Positions 25,640-34,868 of a DNA stretch of 64,000 bases are shown in pieces. Source of the stretch: Methylobacterium sp. B4 (GTDB lineage Bacteria; Pseudomonadota; Alphaproteobacteria; Rhizobiales; Beijerinckiaceae); the NCBI RefSeq assembly GCF_003201865.1, contig NZ_QJJJ01000005.1, positions 1-64,000 on the forward strand, in the 5' to 3' direction. Made by a program: the position numbers and the translations under genes. How positions within the stretch are numbered: the stretch's first letter is position 1; every line of letters starts with the position of its first letter. The notes below the pieces were generated by a model. The model did not search any database. It had not been told where the DNA came from and saw only the letters and a program-made list of their open reading frames with translations.

Positions 25640-25721
25640 TGTATGGCACAAAAAGCCATACAATGCGGGCACAACTCATTTGGTCGTGCGAGATTTGATC
25701 TACGACATCAGATCTCGTACG
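25640..25721. promoter_or_regulatory. Two inverted repeats between DUF983 and mocR genes
   Basis: Perfect repeat TGTATGGC (25640-25647) and GCCATACA (25655-25662) with a seven-base A-rich spacer, followed by CGTGCGAGAT (25685-25694) and ATCTCGTACG (25712-25721), which differ by one base and are 17 bases apart. They sit in the divergent intergenic region just before the MocR start, where regulators of this family bind their own promoter. Neither repeat has a T-run, so operators are more likely than terminators. Confidence 0.55.
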
Positions 25722-25771
25722 GTCTTTAGGAACCATGTATGCATACATCGTTGCGAGCACAGGGGTCAACG

Positions 25772-27160
25772 ATGGAGACATGGAGCCCGACAATCTCTGG
25801 CGACACAGGGCCGAAATACCGCGCCATCGTCAAAGCGCTGGCCGAGGACATCCGCACCGGCCGCCTTCCGCCGGGCGCACGCCTGCCGCCGCAGCGCGCT
25901 CTGGCCAAGCAACTCAATGTCGACCTCACCACAGTCACGCGCGCCTTCAACGAGGCACGCCGGACGGGCTTGATCGATGCCACGACCGGCAGGGGCAGCT
26001 TCGTTCGTGGACACGCGCCCAACCCCACGGAAATACGCAGGCCGGACCCGTCCGGGAGCGTCGACTTCAGCATGAACATGCCGCCCCAGCCGATCGTGGC
26101 GCGTCTGGCGGAGCGTATGGAGACGGGCCTGTCTCGCCTTGCCGGTTCGCCGGGCTTTCTCGACCGGATGCAGTACCAGGATAGCGCCGGGAACATGGCT
26201 GACCGGGCCGCGGCGGCGCAGTGGCTCGGCCGACGGCTCGGGCCTCTTCCGGTGCGCCGCGTCCTCGTGGGAGGAGGTGCCCAGGTCGTCCTCGCCGCCG
26301 TGCTCGCCGTCATTTTCAAGCCGGGAGATGCACTCTGCGTGCCTGCCCTGACCTATCCCGGTCTGCGCATGGCCGCCGAGCGCCGTGGCATTCGCCTCGT
26401 TCCGGTGGCCTGCGACGAGGACGGACTCGACCCGGAAGCGTTCCTCGAAAGCTGCAAGGCCGATCGACCGAGAGCCCTGTATGTGGTGCCAACGCTCGAC
26501 AATCCGACAACCGCGACGCTGCCGATGGCCCGTCGTGAGCAGATCGCCGAGGTCGCGCGCTCGCACGGCGTCGCGATCATTGAGGACGACGCGTACGGCG
26601 CGTTGCCGCCGGATGCTCCTGCTCCCATCGCGTCCCTCGCCGGGGATATCACCTGGCACGTCGCGACGCTGTCCAAGTGCGTTAGCCCGGGCCTGCGCAT
26701 CGCCTACGTCGCGGTTCCGGGCACCAACGAGGCTGTCCGGCTCGCTGCGGAACTGCGGGCCATCAACATGATGGCCTCGCCGCTCACCGCCGCGCTCGCC
26801 TCGCGATGGATTGCGGACGGCGAGCTCGATGCGATCGTGGCCGCCATCCGGCAGGAGAACGGACTCCGGCAGGCGGTTGTCCGGGAGACGCTACAAGGTC
26901 TCGACGTCCGGGCACATCCCTACGGGCATCATCTCTGGCTCCGGCTTCCGGAGCTATGGCGTCGCGGAGAGTTCGGTGCGCATGCGCGTCAGCTCGGGCT
27001 GTCGGTCGTCGTGAGTGATGCCTTCTCCGTCGGACCAGCACCCGAGGCCATCCGTATCTCCCTGGGGGCGGCGTCGGACGCCGAGACCTTGCGGTACGGG
27101 CTGAGCCTCCTCGCGACACTCCTGGCACATCCGCCCGGCGCGATCACCACGGTCGTCTGA
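25772..27160 (+). CDS. MocR-family regulator (GntR HTH plus aminotransferase domain)
   Basis: A 462-residue fusion. Residues 10-80 form a GntR winged helix (YRAIVKALAEDIRTGRLPPGARLPPQRALAKQLNVDLTTVTRAFNEARRTGLI). The rest is a fold-type I aminotransferase with DNPTTATLP, IIEDDAYGAL and PLP-binding Lys302 in ATLSKCVSPGLRIAYV. MocR proteins are PLP- or amino-acid-sensing regulators, often of pyridoxine, GABA or taurine genes. ATG 25772 is chosen; an in-frame start at 25739 adds 11 unremarkable residues. No vitamin B6 or GABA gene lies nearby, so its target may be itself or the divergent DUF983 gene. Confidence 0.9.
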   Translation: METWSPTISGDTGPKYRAIVKALAEDIRTGRLPPGARLPPQRALAKQLNVDLTTVTRAFNEARRTGLIDATTGRGSFVRGHAPNPTEIRRPDPSGSVDFSMNMPPQPIVARLAERMETGLSRLAGSPGFLDRMQYQDSAGNMADRAAAAQWLGRRLGPLPVRRVLVGGGAQVVLAAVLAVIFKPGDALCVPALTYPGLRMAAERRGIRLVPVACDEDGLDPEAFLESCKADRPRALYVVPTLDNPTTATLPMARREQIAEVARSHGVAIIEDDAYGALPPDAPAPIASLAGDITWHVATLSKCVSPGLRIAYVAVPGTNEAVRLAAELRAINMMASPLTAALASRWIADGELDAIVAAIRQENGLRQAVVRETLQGLDVRAHPYGHHLWLRLPELWRRGEFGAHARQLGLSVVVSDAFSVGPAPEAIRISLGAASDAETLRYGLSLLATLLAHPPGAITTVV

Positions 27161-27169
27161 GGTGCCTGA

Positions 27170-27410
27170 CGTGGCGAACGCATCCAGCAGCCGGGAGCAT
27201 CCGGCTGGACCTCGGCGCCATCTCGCTTCGCTGCCACGGACACAGTCAAGGCGACGAACCGGGTCAGGCTGCCCTCTTGCGTGACGCGGATTGCGCCTTC
27301 GTCTTGCAGGGCCACGCGCACAGGCATGATGGTGCGCGGGCACGGGCCGTGCTCCTGCCGGGTGTACGTGGCGCCCGTAATTGGCTTGCCCGTGAGACGG
27401 CCTTCTTGGT
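27170..27410 (-). pseudogene. Panacea-domain (DUF4065, SocA-like) remnant
   Basis: The minus-strand frame reads EGRLTGKPITGATYTRQEHGPCPR followed by ALQDEGAIRVTQEGSLTRFVAL, resembling the middle of Panacea/DUF4065 antitoxin-like domains. It has no start or proper end: the frame runs into the mocR gene on one side and abuts the IS1595-type remnant on the other. No partner toxin is recognised. The family call rests on one motif. Confidence 0.45.
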
Positions 27411-27443
27411 GCTTTCAATGGCGCGCGCGCGGACGCGGCTAAT

Positions 27444-27662
27444 CTAATCCTCCGACCCGCTGCGTTCCAGCACGCCCATGACGATGGCCTTACCGACGCC
27501 GCCCGTGCCCTTGATCTTCGCCTTGCGCTTGGCGGCGTGCATGTTTCTGGCCGCGCCGCCGATGTACGTTTCATCGGCTTCTACGGCACCGTCAGCCTTC
27601 GTCAGCAAACCGCACTGCATCGCGAGGCGTAACCTTCGCCGATTTGCGAGAGAAAGAACCAT
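27444..27662 (-). mobile_element. IS1595-family transposase remnant
   Basis: A 72-residue frame contains RRLRLAMQCGLLTKADGAVEADETYIGGAARNMH and KGTGGVGKAIVMGVLER, the segment around the first catalytic acidic residue of ISXO2-like DDE transposases (IS1595 family). Both the N-terminal zinc-binding part and the remaining catalytic residues are missing. No inverted repeats or target duplication were found. It marks an old insertion just inside a tRNA-Val gene. Confidence 0.7.
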
Positions 27663-27784
27663 CGAAGAGCGCGAAGCCAGGGGCCTGTGTCAGCGTCACT
27701 GAAAAAAAAGGTTCGCTCGCCTGACAGGGTCGCCGAAGTTCCAACCCCGCAGCAGATAACGTCTTACACAGAAGCTTCCCATGT

Positions 27785-27811
27785 GCTTCCCACTGCTGAG
27801 AAATGGGAAGC
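27785..27811. repeat. Inverted repeat downstream of tRNA-Val
   Basis: GCTTCCCA (27785-27792) and TGGGAAGC (27804-27811) are perfectly complementary around an 11-base loop, and a further GCTTCCCA copy lies at 27774-27781. It sits about 40 bases past the 3' end of tRNA-Val on its strand. Without a T-run it may be a processing or mobile-element feature. Confidence 0.4.
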
Positions 27812-27849
27812 AGGCTGCCTCGATGATGCCGTTAAGTCACTGGAAAATA

Positions 27850-27925
27850 TGGTGGGCGGTGAGGGACTCGAACCCCCGACCCTCTCCGTGTAAAGGAGAC
27901 GCTCTACCAACTGAGCTAACCGCCC
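27850..27925 (-). tRNA. tRNA-Val (anticodon TAC)
   Basis: The 76-base minus-strand sequence folds as a cloverleaf: acceptor GGGCGGT with ACCGCCC, D-arm AGCTCAGTTGGTAGAGC, anticodon stem CTCC/GGAG with loop TTTACAC giving anticodon TAC, and T-arm GGGGGTTCGAGTCCC. CCA is encoded. Its 3' end faces the disturbed region with transposase remnants, a typical island junction. Confidence 0.95.
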
Positions 27926-28004
27926 GAACCGGTGCCGTGCAGCGTTACGGAACGGCGCGCGGCTGCGCAAGGCCAGGGCGCGCTCCCGGCGCGATCCCGG
28001 CGTG

Positions 28005-28034
28005 AAAAAGCCCCCGGAGCGGGGCTCCGGGGGC
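28005..28034 (-). terminator. Rho-independent terminator of lon
   Basis: On the minus strand AGCCCCCGGAG, loop CCCC, CTCCGGGGGCT, then TTTTTC: a long perfect stem with a T-run, 28 bases after the lon stop. Confidence 0.9.
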
Positions 28035-28061
28035 TCTGTCAGAGTGCGGTGAGGATCGTCC

Positions 28062-30485
28062 TCAGTGGGCGATCACCGCCGCGCCGTCCTCGTCGCGCTT
28101 GGGCGTCTTGGAGGGAAGCGGCTCGTCCCACTCGATGGGCTCGGGCTGGCGCACGAGGGCGTGCTGCAGCACCTGATCCATCCGCGAGACGGGAATGATC
28201 TCCAGACCGTTCTTCACGCTGTCGGGCACCTCGGCGATGTCCTTGGCGTTCTCCTCCGGAATCATCACCGTCTTGATGCCGCCGCGCAGCGCCGCGAGCA
28301 ACTTCTCCTTCAAGCCGCCGATCGGCAGGACGCGACCGCGCAGGGTCACTTCGCCGGTCATCGCCACATCGCGGCGCACCGGGATGCCGGTGAGCGTCGA
28401 GATGATCGCGGTGGCCATGGCGATGCCGGCCGACGGACCGTCCTTCGGGGTCGCCCCTTCGGGAACGTGAACGTGGATGTCCCGGCGCTCGAACAGCGGC
28501 GGCTCGATGCCGAAATCGATGGCCCGCGAGCGGACGTAGCTTGCCGCCGCCGAAATCGACTCCTTCATCACATCGCGCAGGTTGCCCGTGACCGTCATCT
28601 TGCCCTTGCCGGGCATCATGACGCCCTCAATCGTCAGCAACTCGCCGCCGACCTCGGTCCAGGCCAGACCCGTCACCACGCCGACCTGATCGTCCGCGTC
28701 GATCTCGCCGTAGCGGAACTTCGGCGGGCCGAGGAATTCCGGCAGCGTCTCGGGGTTGGCCTCGACCTGCTTCACCTTGGTGATCAAGATCTCCTTCACC
28801 GCCTTGCGGATCAGGTTGGAGATCTCGCGCTCCAGGTTGCGGACGCCCGCCTCCCGCGTGTAGCGGCGGATGAGCATCATCAGGCCGTCGTCGGTGATCG
28901 ACCACTCGTCGGGGGTGAGCCCGTGCTTCTTGACCGCCTCGGGGATCAGGTGGCGGCGGGCGATCTGGAGCTTCTCCTCCTCGGTGTAGCCGGCGATGCG
29001 GATCACCTCCATCCGGTCCATGAGCGGGCCGGGGATGTTGAGCGTGTTCGCGGTCGTCACGAACATCACGTTCGACAGATCGTAATCGACCTCGAGGTAA
29101 TGGTCGTTGAAGGTCGCGTTCTGCTCCGGATCCAGAACCTCGAGGAGGGCCGCCGACGGATCGCCGCGGAAGTCCATGCCCATCTTGTCGATCTCGTCGA
29201 GCAGGATGAGCGGGTTCGAGGTCTTGGCCTTGCGCATCGACTGGACGATCTTGCCGGGCATCGAACCGATATAGGTCCGGCGGTGACCACGGATCTCGGC
29301 CTCGTCCCGCACGCCGCCGAGCGACATCCGGACGAACTCGCGGCCCGTGGCCCGTGCGATCGACTTGCCGAGCGAAGTCTTGCCGACGCCGGGGGGGCCG
29401 ACGAGGCAGAGGATCGGCCCGGTGAGCTTGTTCGCCCGCTGCTGCACGGCGAGATACTCGACGATCCGGTCCTTGACCTTATCGAGGCCGAAGTGATCCG
29501 AATCGAGGATCTGCTGGGCGCCCAAGAGGTCCTTCTTGATCTTCGAGCGCTTGCCCCACGGGATACCGAGCATCCAGTCGAGGTAGTTGCGCACGACCGT
29601 GGCCTCGGCCGACATCGGCGACATCTGACGCAGCTTCTTCAGCTCGGCGGTGGCCTTCTCGCGGGCCTCCTTCGTCAGCTTGGTCTTCTCGATCTTCTCC
29701 TCGAGTTCGGCCAGTTCGTCGCGGCCGTCCTCGGAGTCGCCGAGTTCCTTCTGGATCGCCTTCATCTGCTCGTTGAGGTAGTACTCGCGCTGGGTCTTCT
29801 CCATCTGCCGCTTGACGCGGGTCCGGATGCGCTTCTCCACCTGCAGAACGGAGATCTCGCTCTCCATCAGCGACAGCACGCGCTCCAAGCGCTGCGCCAC
29901 CGTGGGGATCTCGAGGATCGCCTGCTTGTCGGCGATCTTGACCGCGAGGTGCGAGCCCACCGTGTCGGCGAGCTTGGAGGGCTCGTCGATCTGCGTGACG
30001 GCGGAGACGACCTCGGGCGAGATCTTCTTGTTGAGCTTCACGTAGTTCTCGAACTCGGAGATCACCGAGCGGGCGAGCGCCTCGGCCTCGACGCGGTCGC
30101 CGAGATCATCGGTGAGCGTGAGGGCCTGGGCCTCGTAATACTCGTCCGAGCGCACGAAGGACTCGATCTGCGCGCGGCCGGCGCCCTCGACCAGCACCTT
30201 CACGGTGCCGTCAGGCAGCTTGAGGAGCTGCAGCACGGAGGCCAGCGTGCCGATCGTGTAGATGGCATCGGTGGCCGGATCGTCGTCGCTGGCGTTGATC
30301 TGGGTCGCGAGCAGGATGTGCCGGTCCGAGCGCACCGCCTCCTCAAGCGCACGGATCGACTTCTCGCGGCCCACGAACAAGGGCACGATCATGTGCGGGA
30401 AAACGACGATGTCGCGCAGCGGCAGGACGGCATAGGAGCCCGTCGAACCGGGAACGACCGGCTGGCGCGATTTCGACTGGGTCAT
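28062..30485 (-). CDS. lon: ATP-dependent protease Lon
   Basis: An 807-residue cytoplasmic protease that degrades misfolded and regulatory proteins. It has an N-terminal LON domain (YAVLPLRDIVVFPHMIVPLFVGREKS), an AAA+ module with Walker A GPPGVGKTSLGKSIA and Walker B LILLDEIDKMG, and a C-terminal protease with the Ser685-Lys728 dyad (PKDGPSAGIA and GGLKEKLLAAL). Length is normal. It is last in the tig-clpP-clpX-lon order on the minus strand but separated from clpX by 267 bases and a terminator, so it has its own promoter. Confidence 0.98.
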   Translation of the reverse strand: MTQSKSRQPVVPGSTGSYAVLPLRDIVVFPHMIVPLFVGREKSIRALEEAVRSDRHILLATQINASDDDPATDAIYTIGTLASVLQLLKLPDGTVKVLVEGAGRAQIESFVRSDEYYEAQALTLTDDLGDRVEAEALARSVISEFENYVKLNKKISPEVVSAVTQIDEPSKLADTVGSHLAVKIADKQAILEIPTVAQRLERVLSLMESEISVLQVEKRIRTRVKRQMEKTQREYYLNEQMKAIQKELGDSEDGRDELAELEEKIEKTKLTKEAREKATAELKKLRQMSPMSAEATVVRNYLDWMLGIPWGKRSKIKKDLLGAQQILDSDHFGLDKVKDRIVEYLAVQQRANKLTGPILCLVGPPGVGKTSLGKSIARATGREFVRMSLGGVRDEAEIRGHRRTYIGSMPGKIVQSMRKAKTSNPLILLDEIDKMGMDFRGDPSAALLEVLDPEQNATFNDHYLEVDYDLSNVMFVTTANTLNIPGPLMDRMEVIRIAGYTEEEKLQIARRHLIPEAVKKHGLTPDEWSITDDGLMMLIRRYTREAGVRNLEREISNLIRKAVKEILITKVKQVEANPETLPEFLGPPKFRYGEIDADDQVGVVTGLAWTEVGGELLTIEGVMMPGKGKMTVTGNLRDVMKESISAAASYVRSRAIDFGIEPPLFERRDIHVHVPEGATPKDGPSAGIAMATAIISTLTGIPVRRDVAMTGEVTLRGRVLPIGGLKEKLLAALRGGIKTVMIPEENAKDIAEVPDSVKNGLEIIPVSRMDQVLQHALVRQPEPIEWDEPLPSKTPKRDEDGAAVIAH

Positions 30486-30704
30486 GGGTTCTTCCCTTAT
30501 GTGTTGACGCCGGGCATTCGCTCCTCACGTGGAGCAAGCATCCTGCCAGGTGCCGACCGGGCCGCGAAGGGTCGGAAGCGGAGAATACAGTTTGCGGCTG
30601 GTGGCGCGGGCCCGCACCTTTTGGGGGATGAAGCGTAGGGCCCTGCGTTGAGCCTGAAGTGGTCGTTGCGGGGGGCGCTTTCAAGCGCGGTCGCCCCCCG
30701 GAAC

Positions 30705-30739
30705 GAAAAAGGGCCGCCGGCTCAAAACCGGGCGGCCCT
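30705..30739 (-). terminator. Rho-independent terminator of clpX
   Basis: On the minus strand AGGGCCGCC and GGCGGCCCT pair around a loop that includes GGTTTTGAGCC, followed by TTTTTCG. It lies 13 bases after the clpX stop. Confidence 0.88.
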
Positions 30740-30752
30740 CAGGGTTGACCGA

Positions 30753-32024
30753 TCAGGCGCTGACGCTGGCCGGTGCTTCCTTGTTGCGGTCGCCGTGGAT
30801 GAAGAGCGGCCTCGATTTGCCCTCGACCACCTCGGGGCCGATGACCACCTGCTCGACCGAGTCGAGGCCGGGCAGGTCGTACATCGTGTCGAGGAGGATG
30901 GTTTCCAGGATCGAGCGCAGGCCGCGGGCGCCGGTCTTGCGCTCGATGGCCTTGCGGGCGACGAGGCTCAGCGCCTCGTCCTGGAAGGTCAGCTCGACGT
31001 TCTCCATCTCGAACAGGCGCTGATACTGCTTGACCAGCGCGTTCTTTGGCTCCTGCAGAATCTTCTTGAGGGCCTCCTCGTCGAGATCCTCCAGCGTCGC
31101 CAGGACGGGCAGACGGCCGACGAACTCGGGGATGAGGCCGAACTTCAGCAGATCCTCGGGCTCCACCGAGCGGAAGACCTCGCCGGTGCGGCGGTCATCG
31201 GGCGCCTGGACGCTCGCGCCGAAGCCGATCGAGGTGCCCTTGCCGCGCTGGGAGATGATGCGCTCCAGCCCGGCGAAGGCGCCGCCGCAGATGAACAGGA
31301 TGTTCGTGGTGTCGACCTGCAGGAACTCCTGCTGCGGGTGCTTGCGGCCGCCCTGCGGAGGCACGGAGGCCACGGTGCCCTCCATGATCTTCAGGAGCGC
31401 CTGCTGCACGCCCTCGCCCGACACGTCGCGGGTGATCGAGGGATTGTCCGACTTGCGGGAGATCTTGTCGATCTCGTCGATGTAGACGATGCCGCGCTGC
31501 GCCCGCTCGACGTTGTAGTCGGAGGCCTGGAGCAGCTTGAGGATGATGTTCTCGACGTCCTCGCCGACATAGCCCGCTTCCGTGAGCGTGGTGGCGTCGG
31601 CCATGGTGAAGGGCACGTCGAGGATGCGGGCGAGCGTCTGCGCGAGCAGCGTCTTGCCCGAGCCCGTCGGCCCGATCAGCATGATGTTGGATTTGGCGAG
31701 TTCGACGTCGTTGTGCTTGGTCGCGTGCGCGAGCCGCTTGTAGTGGTTGTGCACCGCCACCGAGAGAACCTTCTTGGCGAAGTCTTGCCCGATGACGTAG
31801 TCGTCGAGGACCCGCCGGATCTCCTTCGGGGTCGGCACCCCGTCGCGGGACTTCACCAGCGAGGACTTCGATTCCTCGCGGATGATGTCCATGCACAACT
31901 CGACGCACTCGTCGCAGATGAACACCGTCGGGCCCGCAATGAGCTTGCGAACCTCGTGCTGGCTCTTGCCGCAGAACGAGCAGTACAGCGTGCTCTTCGA
32001 GTCGTTGCCGCCTGTCTTGCTCAT
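30753..32024 (-). CDS. clpX: ClpXP ATPase subunit ClpX
   Basis: A 423-residue AAA+ unfoldase that feeds substrates to ClpP. The N-terminal zinc-binding domain has Cys15, Cys18, Cys37 and Cys40 (YCSFCGK, FICDEC). Walker A is [17 protein letters not shown], the pore loop GYVG follows in [13 protein letters not shown], Walker B is [10 protein letters not shown], and the IGF-type ClpP contact is expected in the TSIGFGASV segment. Length is normal. It follows clpP on the minus strand with a 257-base gap. Confidence 0.98.
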   Translation of the reverse strand: MSKTGGNDSKSTLYCSFCGKSQHEVRKLIAGPTVFICDECVELCMDIIREESKSSLVKSRDGVPTPKEIRRVLDDYVIGQDFAKKVLSVAVHNHYKRLAHATKHNDVELAKSNIMLIGPTGSGKTLLAQTLARILDVPFTMADATTLTEAGYVGEDVENIILKLLQASDYNVERAQRGIVYIDEIDKISRKSDNPSITRDVSGEGVQQALLKIMEGTVASVPPQGGRKHPQQEFLQVDTTNILFICGGAFAGLERIISQRGKGTSIGFGASVQAPDDRRTGEVFRSVEPEDLLKFGLIPEFVGRLPVLATLEDLDEEALKKILQEPKNALVKQYQRLFEMENVELTFQDEALSLVARKAIERKTGARGLRSILETILLDTMYDLPGLDSVEQVVIGPEVVEGKSRPLFIHGDRNKEAPASVSA

Positions 32025-32281
32025 ATCGGTCTCCGGTTCGCGGGCGCGGCCCCAGCCAGCAGGGCACGCGCATCGATCTTGGAATGTAAGCGCATCCGCC
32101 TAAAGAAACAGTCACACCGGGCGGATGCGTCGGGATTGAGGCGCTCGAATCCCGATGCAATCACGCGACCGCCTCGGGATCAACCGGCCTGGCGGGCGGA
32201 TCGGGCGCCGAAAGGACGCATGATCCCTGATCCTGCGGCGGCGTGCCCCGCACGCCGCAGCGGCCCGCTCTTCCGCTCAGG

Positions 32282-32908
32282 TCAGGCGGCGGCCGGCTCG
32301 GGGCGCTTGTGCAGGATGTCGTCGATCAGGCCGAACTCCTTGGCCGCGTCGGCGGTCATGAAGTTGTCGCGCTCCAGCGCCTGATGGATCGTCTCGTAGT
32401 CGCGGCCGGTATGCTTCACGTAGATCTCGTTCAGGCGCTTCTTGAGCGCCTCGATCTCGCGGGCATGGATCAGGATGTCGGTGGCCTGCCCCTGAAAGCC
32501 GCCAGAAGGCTGATGCACCATGATCCGGGCGTTGGGCAGGGCGAAGCGGTGGCCGGGCTCGCCGGCGGCCAGCAGCAGCGAACCCATCGACGCCGCCTGG
32601 CCGACGCAGAGCGTCGTGACGGGGCAGCGGATGAACTGCATCGTGTCGTAGATCGACAGGCCCGAGGTCACCACGCCGCCGGGCGAGTTGATGTAGAAGG
32701 AGATTTCCTTCTTCGGGTTCTCGGCTTCCAGGAAGAGGAGCTGAGCGACGATCAGCGACGCGCCCTGGTCCTCGACGGGACCCGTGAGGAAGATGATCCG
32801 CTCGCGCAGCAGCCGCGAATAGATGTCGAACGCTCGCTCGCCGCGGCTCGACTGCTCGACCACCATGGGCACGAGCGAATTATGGAAGTAGTCGACCGGA
32901 TCTCTCAT
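32282..32908 (-). CDS. clpP: ATP-dependent Clp protease proteolytic subunit
   Basis: A 208-residue serine protease that forms the ClpXP chamber. Catalytic triad: Ser107 in [14 protein letters not shown], His132 in [12 protein letters not shown] and Asp181 in [13 protein letters not shown] 32908 ([19 protein letters not shown]) matches the family start; a longer frame to 32956 adds 16 unlike residues. It stands between tig and clpX on the same strand, the common arrangement in alphaproteobacteria. Confidence 0.97.
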   Translation of the reverse strand: MRDPVDYFHNSLVPMVVEQSSRGERAFDIYSRLLRERIIFLTGPVEDQGASLIVAQLLFLEAENPKKEISFYINSPGGVVTSGLSIYDTMQFIRCPVTTLCVGQAASMGSLLLAAGEPGHRFALPNARIMVHQPSGGFQGQATDILIHAREIEALKKRLNEIYVKHTGRDYETIHQALERDNFMTADAAKEFGLIDDILHKRPEPAAA

Positions 32909-33039
32909 ATCAGCCCTCGGCTCCGGGGTCCGGGCCCGAGCGAATCGCTCGGACACCGGAGGGTTACAGCGAACATGGCGGCCGTTAACGCCGCCTGATC
33001 AGATCGCCGCCCGCCCACGGAGCCGGGGGTGGGTGGCGA

Positions 33040-34476
33040 TCAGCCGGCAGCCTGCTCGGCCGCCGCCTCTTTCTTGGACTCGCCCGACTTCTCGTCCGTC
33101 GCGGCCCCGCCGGTCGCGGCGTTGCCCTCGTCGTCCTCGGCGAAAAGCGCCTCCTTGGAGACGGGTTCCTCGACGACTTGGACCTGACCGAGGACGTGGT
33201 CGACGACCTTCTCCTCGAACAGCGGCGCGCGAAGCTCGGCGAGCGCCTGCGGATTGTTGCGGTAGAAGTCGTAGACCTGCTTCTCCTGACCCGGGAACTG
33301 CCGGATCCGAGCGAACAGGGCCTGGTTGACCTCATCGTCCGAGACCTTGATATCGGCGGTCTCGCCGACTTGCGCAAGCACCAGCCCGAGGCGGACGCGC
33401 CGCTCGGCGATCTTGCGGTAATCGGTCTGGGCGGCCTCTTCCGTGGTGCCCTCGTCCTCGAAGGTCTTGCCGCGGTTCTTCAGGTCCTGCTCGACCTGGG
33501 CCCACACGGCGGCGAACTCCTGGTGGACGAGGCTCGGGGGCAGCTCGAAGGCGTACTTGCCGTCGAGCGCGTCGAGCAGCTCCTTCTTGAGCTTGCGGCG
33601 CGACTGGGCCTCGTAATCGGCGCCGACGGCCTTGGAGACGGCTTCCTTCAGCTTCTCCAGGTCGTCCATGCCGAAGCGCTTGGCGAGCTCGTCGTCGATC
33701 TTGCTCTCGCCCGGCGCGGCCACGACCTTCACGGTCACGTCGAACTCGGCGTCCTTACCGGCGAGCTGCTCGGCCTGGTAGTCGGCCGGGAAGGCGACCT
33801 TCACGAGACGGCTGTCGCCAACCTTGGCGCCGACGAGCTGGTCCTCGAAGCCGGGGATGAAGGTGTTGGAGCCGAGTTCCAGATCGACGTCCTCGCCCTT
33901 GCCGCCCTCGAACTCGGTGCCGTCGATGCGGCCGACGAAGTCGATGGTGACGCGGTCACCGGACTGCGCCTCGGCGCCCTCCTCGCGGGGCTCGAAGGAG
34001 CGGCCGTCCTTGGCCATGCGCTCCAGGGTCTCGTTGATCTCCTCGTCGGAAGGCTTGAGCACGAGCTTTTTGATCGAGACGTCGGAGAGGTCGGCGAGTT
34101 CGAAGCTCGGCAGCACCTCGAGCTTCACCTTGAAGGCGAGGTCGCCCTTGGCATCGAGCGCGCGCTCGATGATGTTCTGCTCCTCGTCCTTCGGGAACTC
34201 GATCTGCGGCTCGAGGGCGAGCTTGAGGCCCTTGTCGGCGACGATCTGCTGGTTGGCCTCGTTGACGGCGTTCTGCAGCACGTCGGCCATCACGGACTTG
34301 CCGTAGACCTTGCGCAGGTGGGCGACCGGCACCTTGCCGGGGCGGAAGCCCTTGATCTGGACCTTGCCCTTGATGTTCGAGAGCTCGGTGTTGAGGCGAT
34401 CCTCAAGCTCGGTCGCGGGGAGGAGCACCTGAAACTCGCGCTTCAGCCCCTCGGAGGTCGTCTCGGTCACCTGCAT
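33040..34476 (-). CDS. tig: Trigger factor
   Basis: A 478-residue ribosome-bound chaperone and prolyl isomerase. The N-terminal ribosome-binding loop is in [18 protein letters not shown] (signature GFRxGxxP), the FKBP-type PPIase domain covers about 150-245 ([45 protein letters not shown]), and the C-terminal helical domain follows. The tail is rich in Glu, Lys and Ala, common in this order. It is the first gene of the tig-clpP-clpX set. Confidence 0.97.
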   Translation of the reverse strand: MQVTETTSEGLKREFQVLLPATELEDRLNTELSNIKGKVQIKGFRPGKVPVAHLRKVYGKSVMADVLQNAVNEANQQIVADKGLKLALEPQIEFPKDEEQNIIERALDAKGDLAFKVKLEVLPSFELADLSDVSIKKLVLKPSDEEINETLERMAKDGRSFEPREEGAEAQSGDRVTIDFVGRIDGTEFEGGKGEDVDLELGSNTFIPGFEDQLVGAKVGDSRLVKVAFPADYQAEQLAGKDAEFDVTVKVVAAPGESKIDDELAKRFGMDDLEKLKEAVSKAVGADYEAQSRRKLKKELLDALDGKYAFELPPSLVHQEFAAVWAQVEQDLKNRGKTFEDEGTTEEAAQTDYRKIAERRVRLGLVLAQVGETADIKVSDDEVNQALFARIRQFPGQEKQVYDFYRNNPQALAELRAPLFEEKVVDHVLGQVQVVEEPVSKEALFAEDDEGNAATGGAATDEKSGESKKEAAAEQAAG

Positions 34477-34616
34477 GGTCGTTCGTCCGCTGTTCTAAAC
34501 CGCAATCTCGTCTTCGCGTGCCGGAGCGCCTCGGACTGATCCAATTCGGACAGCCCAATCGCGGGACCTCGGCGGGAACCGATTCGGGTTCCAGAGCGCC
34601 GATCCTGATGCGGACT

Positions 34617-34701
34617 TGGTGCGGGCGGAGGGGCTCGAACCCCCACGTCTTGCGACACTGGAACCTAAATCCAGCGCGTCTACCAGTTCCGCCACGCCCG
34701 C
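34617..34701 (-). tRNA. tRNA-Leu (anticodon TAG)
   Basis: An 85-base minus-strand tRNA with acceptor GCGGGCG/CGCCCGC, anticodon stem CTGGA/TCCAG around loop TTTAGGT giving TAG, a long variable arm (TGTCGCAAGACGT) as in class II tRNAs, T-arm GGGGGTTCGAGCCCC and encoded CCA. It lies 140 bases upstream of tig. Confidence 0.95.
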
Positions 34702-34868
34702 GAGCGCCATCGACACGGGCTCGGGTTCCCGAGCCGTCGAAGCGCGCGTCTATAGCATGTGCGTCCGGGCCCGCAGCAAAAAACTTGCGGCGAGCCGCGC
34801 CCGGTGGCGGCGGGGGCCGGGGCTGTCTACAACGCGATCCGCACATCAGGACCGGGACGCCAGACGCC

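Noticed and set aside
28065-30638. An 857-codon plus-strand open frame
   Set aside because: It mirrors lon throughout and has no family features or ribosome site.
30670-30702. GC-rich inverted repeat GGGGGGCG/CGCCCCCC near lon as a terminator
   Set aside because: No T-run on either strand, and a better clpX terminator lies beside it.
30648-32384. A 578-codon plus-strand open frame opposite clpX
   Set aside because: Antisense to clpX with its Walker and zinc motifs; also crosses a terminator.
33178-34539. A 453-codon plus-strand open frame opposite tig
   Set aside because: Mirror of trigger factor; Leu/Gly-rich without domains.
34518-34868. N-terminal extension of the multicopper-oxidase-like gene
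   Set aside because: It would read through the tRNA-Leu gene; the Tat signal begins naturally at 34869.
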